From contig JAKCAB010000021.1 in the NCBI GenBank assembly GCA_021839785.1, positions 1 to 6,403 of the forward strand: a DNA stretch of 6,403 nucleotides. Direction: 5' to 3'. Shown here in pieces: positions 1 through 5,120 of this stretch. The notes beneath the pieces were generated by a model that ran no database searches, was not told the DNA's origin, and saw only the letters and a list, made by a program, of their open reading frames with translations. How positions within the stretch are numbered: position 1 is the first letter of the stretch; each line of letters starts with the position of its first letter. Source of the stretch: a bacterium (GTDB lineage Bacteria > Verrucomicrobiota > Verrucomicrobiae > Limisphaerales > J093). Made by a program: the position numbers and the translations under genes.

Positions 1-1807
1 CACCGAGAAGGACCTGCCGTTGCTGGAACGCATCCTGCCGGTGAAGTTCAAGTACACGATGCTCAAAGGCCGGGCGAATTACCTGTGCACCCGCCGGCTG
101 CACAAGGCGCTTCAGCAATCCGAAAGCCTTTTCACCTCCAGCGAACAAAACGAACTGCGCCGCGTCCTCGAGTGGTCGAAGGCGACCCGCGACGGCAGCC
201 TGTCCGACTTCGACGAAGAACCGGACGCGAAGGTGTGGGCACAGGTCTGCTCGGAGCGCGGGCTGTGCTCGCCGAAGCTTTGCGGCCACCAATCGGAGTT
301 CGTGAAGGCCGGCGGCGAACCGTGTTTTTTCCAGCGCGTGCGCAGCCAGATCCTGTCCGCCGACGTGCTGGTCCTGAACCACACGTTGTTCTTCATGCAC
401 CTCGGCGGATTGGACGAAAGCGTCGAAGACGGCGTGCTGTTCAAGAACGACTTCGTGATCTTCGACGAGGCGCACACGGTCGAGCACGTCGCGGCGAAAC
501 ACATCGGCTTGAGCGTTTCGAACGGCCAGTTGCGCTTCGCGCTGCAGCGGCTGTGGAATCCGCGCACGCAAAAAGGTCTGCTCGCCTTGCTGCGCCAAGG
601 CCGGGCGGTGGAACTCGTGGCCGAGGTCTTCAAGCAAAGCGAGAGCTTCTTTGGCGCCGTGGAAGACGCTTGCGAGCATCTGCCGGCGGCGGCCCGTGAG
701 CGTGCCCGCGGCGGCGGCGAAAGCTCGCCGCGTCGGGCCTGGAGCGAACTGCGCATCCGCCGCCCCGAACTCGTCCCGGACACGCTCACACTCTCGCTGC
801 GACGCGTGTCCGAGGCGCTGCGGGACTTGATCGACCTGGCCGAGGACAAGGACACCGCGAACGAGTTGGTCGAGTGCAACCGCCGGTTGATCGAACTGCG
901 CGAGGCGGTGGCGGTGTTTTTGAGCCAGAGCGCGGAGGCGCACGTTTATTGGGTGGAGCGCGCCGGCAAGGCGCAGCAGAACCTGGCCTTGAACGCCGCG
1001 CCGGTGAACGTGGCGGACTTTCTGCGCCGCCGCTTGTTCGCCAGCGACACTTCGGTCGTGATGACCAGCGCGACGCTGGCGATGGACGTGCGGCATTTGG
1101 GCGAGGCCACCAAACCGCGGCGCGGCGCAAAAGACGGCCTGAACTACATCGCCGGCCGCGTCGGCGCCGACGACGCCACGCTACTCCAGGTGGGCTCGCC
1201 GTTCGACTTCGAGCGGCAGATGCGCGTCTTCGTGGTCGGCAAAATGCCGGACCCCCGCGAAGCCGGTTACCGGCAGGCGTTGGTCCATTGGATCGAGCAT
1301 TTCATTCGCAAAACGCACGGCAAGGCCTTCGTGCTTTTCACCAACTCGAAGCTCATGCAGGAGCTGGGCGAGGAAATGGAAGGTTTCTTCAACCGCCTCA
1401 AGATCGCGTGCTTCGTGCAAGGCACGGGCATGCCGCGCTCGACCATGCTCGAACGCTTCAAGGCGGACGTGGATTCGGTGTTGTTCGGGACGGACAGCTT
1501 CTGGCAAGGGGTGGACGTGCCCGGCGAATCGCTCAGCAACGTGATCATCACCCGCCTGCCGTTCGCGGTGCCGGATCACCCGTTGATCGAGGCCCGCATC
1601 GAACGGATCGAGGCCGCGGGCGGCAACGCCTTCGCCGAATTCTCGCTGCCCGAAGCCATCCTCAAATTCCGGCAGGGCGTGGGCCGGCTCATCCGCACCA
1701 AGACCGACTCCGGCATCGTGGTGGTGCTCGACAACCGCATCCTCACCAAGCGCTACGGCCAGGCGTTCCTCGACGCCGTGCCCAAGTGTCCGGTCGAAGT
1801 GGTCTGA
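1..1807 (+). CDS. DinG/YoaA-family Fe-S ATP-dependent DNA helicase (5'-truncated by window edge)
   Basis: Superfamily 2, XPD/Rad3-like helicase. The family unwinds DNA 5'-3' in repair and resolves R-loops or damaged forks in the cytoplasm. The frame is open to the left edge (first full codon at 2-4, reading TEKDLP before the TTG at 20), so the true start and Walker A are outside the window. Counting from that codon, 601 residues are visible. Seen: Fe-S region cysteines C29 (in GRANYLC), C83, C89, C94 and C108, followed by SADVLVLNH; the DEAH box at 155-158; motif III SAT at 356-358; motif V (FGTDSFWQGVDVPG) at 495-508; motif VI QGVGRLIR at 558-565. A low-conservation helical arch region lies between DEAH and SAT. 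The stop is TGA at 1805-1807. The gene converges on the sulfoxide reductase gene downstream. E. coli has two paralogues, DinG and YoaA, and the visible part does not decide between them, so no symbol is given. The family assignment is firm. Confidence 0.95.
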   Translation, partial: TEKDLPLLERILPVKFKYTMLKGRANYLCTRRLHKALQQSESLFTSSEQNELRRVLEWSKATRDGSLSDFDEEPDAKVWAQVCSERGLCSPKLCGHQSEFVKAGGEPCFFQRVRSQILSADVLVLNHTLFFMHLGGLDESVEDGVLFKNDFVIFDEAHTVEHVAAKHIGLSVSNGQLRFALQRLWNPRTQKGLLALLRQGRAVELVAEVFKQSESFFGAVEDACEHLPAAARERARGGGESSPRRAWSELRIRRPELVPDTLTLSLRRVSEALRDLIDLAEDKDTANELVECNRRLIELREAVAVFLSQSAEAHVYWVERAGKAQQNLALNAAPVNVADFLRRRLFASDTSVVMTSATLAMDVRHLGEATKPRRGAKDGLNYIAGRVGADDATLLQVGSPFDFERQMRVFVVGKMPDPREAGYRQALVHWIEHFIRKTHGKAFVLFTNSKLMQELGEEMEGFFNRLKIACFVQGTGMPRSTMLERFKADVDSVLFGTDSFWQGVDVPGESLSNVIITRLPFAVPDHPLIEARIERIEAAGGNAFAEFSLPEAILKFRQGVGRLIRTKTDSGIVVVLDNRILTKRYGQAFLDAVPKCPVEVV

Positions 1808-1841
1808 CGGCGGAACGATGCCATCGGATGGGGACCGCACG

Positions 1842-1855
1842 CGGCCCGCGGGCCG
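1842..1855. repeat. 14-bp perfect palindrome
   Basis: CGGCCCGCGGGCCG is its own reverse complement and lies just inside the left terminal repeat of the 1812-2000 element. Its mirror-position counterpart is the GCAGGCC/GGCCTGC hairpin near the right end. Confidence 0.75.
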
Positions 1856-1856
1856 G

Positions 1857-1875
1857 CGTCGCCGGCTCGGCGACG
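1857..1875. terminator. Hairpin 50 bp after the helicase stop, weak terminator candidate
   Basis: CGTCGCC (1857-1863) pairs perfectly with GGCGACG (1869-1875) around a 5-nt loop GGCTC. On the + strand it is followed by ATTTCGAGTTT, which is only mildly T-rich, so this is at best a weak intrinsic terminator for the helicase transcript. It may equally be just part of the palindromic element that contains it. Confidence 0.3.
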
Positions 1876-1932
1876 ATTTCGAGTTTCAAACTGACGCGTC
1901 TCCAAACGGTGAGCCGAGATGCCGGGAGACGA

Positions 1933-1957
1933 GGTGTTCGGCGGACCGCCGAACACC
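1933..1957. repeat. 25-bp perfect inverted repeat (12-bp arms, 1-nt centre)
   Basis: GGTGTTCGGCGG at 1933-1944 is the exact reverse complement of CCGCCGAACACC at 1946-1957, with a single A at 1945. In RNA this gives about a 10-bp stem with a 5-nt loop on either strand. It abuts a second perfect hairpin without a spacer. It could act as a bidirectional terminator or an mRNA-stabilising structure between the convergent genes, but no U-tract follows. Confidence 0.85.
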
Positions 1958-1974
1958 GCAGGCCAGCGGCCTGC
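1958..1974. repeat. 17-bp hairpin (7-bp arms, 3-nt loop) directly abutting the 25-bp palindrome
   Basis: GCAGGCC (1958-1964) and GGCCTGC (1968-1974) are perfect complements around AGC. It begins at the base after the preceding palindrome ends, so the two stems could stack as tandem hairpins or one DNA cruciform pair. Confidence 0.8.
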
Positions 1975-2018
1975 GCTCCCCATTTCCACTGCATCGTTCC
2001 AGCGGAGGGCGATCCAGT

Positions 2019-2483
2019 TCAACGGAAACTTGCCGCGAGTTCGCACGCCAAGGCTTCGAGGCATTCCTGGTCAACGGCATCGAAGGCGGCGGGTTGATCG
2101 GAATCGATGTCCAGCACCGCGCGCAGTTCGCCGCGGGAATCGAAAACCGGCACGACGATTTCGGACCGGGTGGAACTCGAACAGGCAATGTGGTACGGCA
2201 GGGCCGAGACATCCGGCACGATCTGGGTCGCGCGTTCGCGGGCGCATTTGCCGCAGACACCGCGCTCGAACGGAATGGTGAGGCAGCCGTGTCCGCCCTG
2301 GTACGGTCCAACCTTCAGCAGGTCGGGAGCGGTCACGCGGTAGAAACCGACCCAGTCGAACGTCTCGAAAGCGTGGTAAAGCTCAGCCGTCACGGTGGCC
2401 ATCGCCGCGATGGCGTCGGTCTCGCCGGCAATCAAACCGCGGATGTGCGTGGTGACCTCGCGGTACTGCTTGCGTTTGTCCAT
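2019..2483 (-). CDS. msrC: Free methionine-(R)-sulfoxide reductase (fRMsr), GAF domain
   Basis: This 154-residue single-GAF-domain cytoplasmic enzyme should reduce free L-methionine-(R)-S-oxide to methionine with thioredoxin as electron donor. It would repair oxidised free methionine, not protein-bound residues. The family uses three cysteines (C84, C94 and C118 in E. coli YebR/MsrC, from memory). Here C67 (GCLTIPF), C77 (GVCG) and C101 (HIACSSS) keep exactly the same 10- and 24-residue spacing. The surrounding signature VPDVSALPYHIAC...SEIVVPV is also typical, with LDIDSD and an F-x-x-x-D-x-x-x-L end characteristic of the family. C80 is an additional cysteine close to C77. The length is normal. 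The start is ATG at 2483-2481, with only a weak purine stretch upstream. It lies 60 bp downstream of the permease stop in the same orientation, so it may be a distal operon gene or have its own promoter; none is convincing by eye. Confidence 0.92.
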   Translation of the reverse strand: MDKRKQYREVTTHIRGLIAGETDAIAAMATVTAELYHAFETFDWVGFYRVTAPDLLKVGPYQGGHGCLTIPFERGVCGKCARERATQIVPDVSALPYHIACSSSTRSEIVVPVFDSRGELRAVLDIDSDQPAAFDAVDQECLEALACELAASFR

Positions 2484-2507
2484 GCCTGGAGCCTGTCAGA
2501 ACCAGGC
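2484..2507 (-). promoter_or_regulatory. Small hairpin immediately before the fRMsr start codon
   Basis: On the coding (-) strand GCCTGG (2507-2502) is complementary to CCAGGC (2489-2484), the six bases touching the ATG, with a 12-nt loop. A competing stem pairs GCCTG (2507-2503) with CAGGC (2495-2491). Both use the same left arm, so they are mutually exclusive. In mRNA either could affect ribosome access. The stems are short and could be chance in GC-rich DNA. Confidence 0.25.
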
Positions 2508-2543
2508 CGTGCTGGAAATGCCGCGGCGCGGACCCTGGGTCGG

Positions 2544-3836
2544 TCATTCGTGCCGGAGCGCCTCGATGGGATCGAGCCGCGCCGCGGCCGACGCCGGGTA
2601 CAGGCCGAAGATGATGCCCACCGCCCCGGAAATGCCGAACGCAACCATGACCGACCACACGGTCACGATCGTCTTCATGTCGGTGGCGTGCGACACGATG
2701 AGCGGGGTCAACATGCCCACCGCCACGCCGATGAGGCCGCCCCCCACCGAGAGCACCACCGTCTCGACGAGGAACTGCATCGTGATGTCGCGGCGCTTCG
2801 CGCCCAGCGCCCGGCGAACGCCGATTTCCCGCGTCCGCTCGGTGACGTTGGCGAGCATGATGTTCATGATGCCAATGCCGCCGACGAGCAGCGAGATGGC
2901 GGCGATGGAGCCGAGCACGATGTTGAACCGCCGTTTGGTTGCCTCGGCCTGGCGCAACAACTCCAGCGGCACGATCAACTCGTAATCGTTCTGGTCGTGG
3001 AAACGCTTGAGCACGGTTTTGATCTGCGGGTCCGCCGTCTCCACCGCCGCGGAGTCCTGCATCTGCACCGTGATCTGGTGGAGCTGGACCTCCTCCGCCT
3101 CGAAGCTGCCGGCGCTCCGGCGGATAAGGATTTCGCCGAACCGTGTGCGCGAGGCCGACAGCGGGATATAGACGTTGTTGTCGAGCGGTTCGCCTTCCAT
3201 CTTGCCCGCCTGGGCGCGTTGCTCGGGCTTGCTGCGCTCGCGGACGATGCCGACCACGCGGTAGTAAAAGGCGTCGATCTTCAACGAGTGCTGTAACGGA
3301 TCCTCGATGGCGAACAAGCGTTGCGCCAGCCCGGCGGTGATCACGCAAACGTTGTTTTGGTGCAGCTCGTCCTGGTCGCAAAGGAACCGCCCGCGGACCA
3401 CGTCCGCGCCGCTGACTTCCGTGTAAAACGGCAGGGTGCCGATCACCTGACACGGCATCTCGTTTCGAGAGAACCGGACGTTTTCGCGGATGATCCGCAT
3501 GGGCAGCACGCGGCGGACGCCCGGGATGGTGGATTGGAGCCGCGCGCCGTCCTCGTAAGTCAGGCCGTACTTGAGATTCATGCCCCGCGGACCCCCGGCG
3601 CCTTGTTGGCGGGCCTGCTCGGGCGGCTTGAGACTGCGGATGAGAATGTTGTTGCTGCCCAGTTTCTTGATCGCCTCCTGGGCCTCGTAAGACGCGCCTT
3701 CGCCGATGGCCAGCATGGCGATGACCGAGCACACGCCGAAGATGATGCCCAGCATGGTCAGCGCCGAACGGAGCTTGTGCAGCATCAAGCTCTTGACGCC
3801 CAAACGCACGGTGCTGACGAGCTGGAAACTAAACAT
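2544..3836 (-). CDS. MacB-type ABC transporter permease (MacB_PCD + FtsX domains)
   Basis: This 430-residue inner-membrane permease belongs to the mechanotransmission (MacB/LolCE/FtsX) ABC type. Its architecture is typical of this family when the ATPase is a separate gene. One transmembrane helix follows the N-terminus (about 24-45, LTMLGIIFGVCSVIAMLAIG). A large periplasmic domain covers about 46-300, and three helices follow at about 304-330, 355-381 and 389-414. Conserved landmarks are GIGIMNIMLANVTERTREIGVRRALGA (about 320-346, the cytoplasmic coupling segment contacting the ATPase), the FGLYPA..AA motif after the last helix, and the end LDPIEALRHE. The start is ATG at 3836-3834, lying inside the end of the ATPase gene (8-bp overlap, ATGTTTAG), with no Shine-Dalgarno; translation is probably coupled. 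It works as a dimer with the ATPase and adaptor encoded just upstream. The substrate cannot be read from sequence; MacAB relatives export macrolides, peptides, lipids or siderophores. Confidence 0.95.
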   Translation of the reverse strand: MFSFQLVSTVRLGVKSLMLHKLRSALTMLGIIFGVCSVIAMLAIGEGASYEAQEAIKKLGSNNILIRSLKPPEQARQQGAGGPRGMNLKYGLTYEDGARLQSTIPGVRRVLPMRIIRENVRFSRNEMPCQVIGTLPFYTEVSGADVVRGRFLCDQDELHQNNVCVITAGLAQRLFAIEDPLQHSLKIDAFYYRVVGIVRERSKPEQRAQAGKMEGEPLDNNVYIPLSASRTRFGEILIRRSAGSFEAEEVQLHQITVQMQDSAAVETADPQIKTVLKRFHDQNDYELIVPLELLRQAEATKRRFNIVLGSIAAISLLVGGIGIMNIMLANVTERTREIGVRRALGAKRRDITMQFLVETVVLSVGGGLIGVAVGMLTPLIVSHATDMKTIVTVWSVMVAFGISGAVGIIFGLYPASAAARLDPIEALRHE

Positions 3837-4620
3837 GAGCAGGCAGGGGGCTGGCGGGCAACGGCCGGTTGGTCACTTCGCGGTCGATCACTCCGTCGCG
3901 CATGTGAATCACCCGGTGGGCGCGGGAGGCCACGCGGTCGTCGTGGGTGACCAGGACGATGGTCTTGCCCGCGGCGTTCAGCCGGTCGATCAAATCGAGC
4001 ACCTCGGCGCCGGTCTTGGAGTCCAGGTTGCCGGTGGGCTCGTCGGCCAGAATCATGAGCGGGTCATTCACCAGCGAGCGCGCCACGGCCACGCGCTGTT
4101 GCTGGCCGCCGGAAAGCTGGTTCGGCCGGTGGTGCAGGCGGTCGCCCAGGCCGACCAGCCGGGCCAGGTCGATGCACCGTTCTTCGTAAGCGCGGAGGTC
4201 GCGTCCCTGGTAGAGCAGCGGCACCTGGATGTTCTCCAGCACCGTGAGCTGGGCGATGAGGTTGTAGGACTGGAAAATGAAGCCGATCTTCAGCCCCCGT
4301 GCTTCGGACAGCGCATCGTCCGGCATCTGCGAAACGTCGTCGCCGCCGAGGAGGTAGCGCCCCGCCGTGGGCCGGTCGAGGCAGCCCAGCAGGTTGAGCA
4401 TGGTGGACTTGCCCGAGCCCGACGGCCCCATGATGGCGATGTAAGCGCCTGCCGAGATGGCGAGATCCACGCCGCGCAAGGCATGGACCTGGGCCTCCGC
4501 GCCGAGCGCGTAAATCTTGTGGATCGCCTCCAGGCGGATGATCGCGTCGCCGTTCTTGGTGGCTGGCGGAAGCGTGGCCAAGCCGCCGCCGGTCTGGGCT
4601 GGAGTTGCGGAACCGCTCAT
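3829..4620 (-). CDS. MacB/LolD-type ABC transporter ATP-binding protein
   Basis: This 263-residue cytoplasmic ATPase energises the permease encoded next to it. All catalytic motifs are intact: Walker A GPSGSGKST at 65-73, Q-loop Q117 (FIFQSYNL), signature LSGGQ at 169-173, Walker B MILADEP at 189-195 with catalytic E194, D-loop NLDS at 198-201 and switch H226 (VLVTHD). The spacing and wording (PTGNLDSKTG, YNLIAQLTVLENIQVPLLYQG) are those of the MacB/LolD/FtsE subfamily. About 25 Ala/Pro/Thr-rich residues precede the conserved IIRLEAIHKIY, a slightly long N-terminus. The ATG at 4620-4618 is nevertheless favoured because it overlaps the adaptor stop as ATGA. The last ~15 residues (NRPLPASPLPAHV) form a Pro-rich tail overlapping the permease start. 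Neither start here has a clear Shine-Dalgarno. The family is certain; LolD versus MacB naming is set by the adaptor, which favours MacAB-like. Confidence 0.96.
   Translation of the reverse strand: MSGSATPAQTGGGLATLPPATKNGDAIIRLEAIHKIYALGAEAQVHALRGVDLAISAGAYIAIMGPSGSGKSTMLNLLGCLDRPTAGRYLLGGDDVSQMPDDALSEARGLKIGFIFQSYNLIAQLTVLENIQVPLLYQGRDLRAYEERCIDLARLVGLGDRLHHRPNQLSGGQQQRVAVARSLVNDPLMILADEPTGNLDSKTGAEVLDLIDRLNAAGKTIVLVTHDDRVASRAHRVIHMRDGVIDREVTNRPLPASPLPAHV
4617..4620 (-). other. ATGA start/stop overlap, adaptor to ATPase
   Basis: On the - strand CAG TCA TGA ends the adaptor, and ATG AGC inside it starts the ATPase. Together with the 8-bp overlap at 3829-3836 this indicates that the three transporter genes are translated from one mRNA by re-initiation, consistent with the lack of Shine-Dalgarno sequences. 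Confidence 0.85.
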
Positions 4621-5120
4621 GACTGCGGCCCCAGCGTTTCGCGCGGCGGGGCGTTCGTTCCGCGGGGACGATTGCGGCCAAATTCCGCGCGCATGGCCTC
4701 GCGTTCCTGCTCGTCGATTTCCCCGTCCCCGTTTTTATCGAAGCGCTTCAGCATTTCCTCGCGATTGGGCATCTGCCCGCGATTGCCGCCCGGCCCGCCC
4801 CGGCCCGCCTGGCCGAAGCGCTGGCTCAGGGCTTCGCGCAGGGCGGCGCTTTCGGTCTCGTCAAGCTGGCCGTCGCCGTTTTTGTCGAACTGTTTCACCA
4901 TCGCTTCCCGGTCGAAACCCGGAGCGCCGGCGCCGCGCCCCCCACCCGGCCCGGCATCCTGGCTGCGCGGGCGGTTGACGCGCGGGCCGCCGCCGTTTGC
5001 GTTCGCTGCCGGATCTTCAATGGCCGTCAAGGGTCGGTCATCCCGGGCCACCTGGGGCGCGGCCGAGGCGCGCGCGGTGGCCGAAACCGCCGGCGCGTTG
5101 GTCGCCATTTTGCGGGCCTT
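4617..5120 (-). other. C-terminal extension of the adaptor: low-complexity linker plus EF-hand pair
   Basis: After the last adaptor beta-strand region the protein runs into about 68 residues rich in Ala, Pro, Gly, Arg and Asn (5120-4917). Two 28-residue units follow, at 4910-4827 and 4763-4680, separated by a Gly/Arg-rich spacer. The units are 16/28 identical by hand alignment, so they are an internal duplication. Each has a canonical 12-residue EF-hand loop: DKNGDGQLDETE (4886-4851) and DKNGDGEIDEQE (4739-4704). Both carry acidic or amide ligands at positions 1, 3, 5, 7 and 9, Gly at 6, a hydrophobic residue at 8 and Glu at 12. A Phe precedes each loop (KQF, KRF), as in EF-hand entering helices. 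Calcium binding is inferred from these ligands. An Arg/Pro tail ends the protein. Confidence 0.88.

Larger units (their letters stand above)
1812..2000. repeat. MITE/REP-like palindromic element with imperfect terminal inverted repeats
   Basis: The left end begins GGAACGATGC at 1812-1821. The reverse complement of the right end (2000 down to 1991) begins with the same ten bases. The similarity continues inward: ATGGGGA at 1828-1834 is matched by the complement of 1977-1983, then by CGCA on both sides and a GC-rich subterminal palindrome on each side (1842-1855 and 1958-1974). Inside are four hairpins listed separately. The element has no coding capacity, so if mobile it would depend on a transposase elsewhere. 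I could not find a convincing target-site duplication next to 1812 or 2000. It resembles dispersed palindromic intergenic repeats of other GC-rich genomes. Whether it is repeated in this genome cannot be seen from a single copy. Confidence 0.6.
1808..2018. other. Convergent intergenic region without a gene
   Basis: These 211 bp separate the stop codons of two convergent genes (helicase on +, sulfoxide reductase on -). I see no supported coding sequence: the frames open here on both strands are Arg/Pro/Gly-rich overhangs of shadow frames. Nearly all of it (1812-2000) is taken up by a palindrome-rich element described separately. No T-tract typical of an intrinsic terminator follows any of the hairpins. 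Being transcribed from both sides, the strong hairpins could still help stop or stabilise both mRNAs; that is inference. Confidence 0.8.

Noticed and set aside
20..22. TTG as the helicase start
   Set aside because: The frame continues upstream to the window edge with family-like residues, and Walker A is missing. The real start is outside the window.
1753..2064. Short - strand frame through the palindromic element, potentially a small protein
   Set aside because: Its coding potential comes only from the repeat composition and it overlaps the ends of both flanking genes. Repeats like this are a common source of spurious gene calls.
2484..2543. Promoter for the fRMsr gene
   Set aside because: No recognisable -35/-10 pair on the - strand. 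The 60 bp are GC-rich and nothing supports a defined site.
1818..3296. 492-codon open frame on the + strand across the junction, fRMsr and permease
   Set aside because: It is antisense to two firmly identified genes and its product is Arg/His/Asp-rich with no recognisable fold. It is a typical shadow frame of GC-rich codon usage.
2383..3732. 449-codon - strand frame overlapping the permease and fRMsr
   Set aside because: The Arg/His/Pro-rich translation with no motifs is the permease gene read out of frame.
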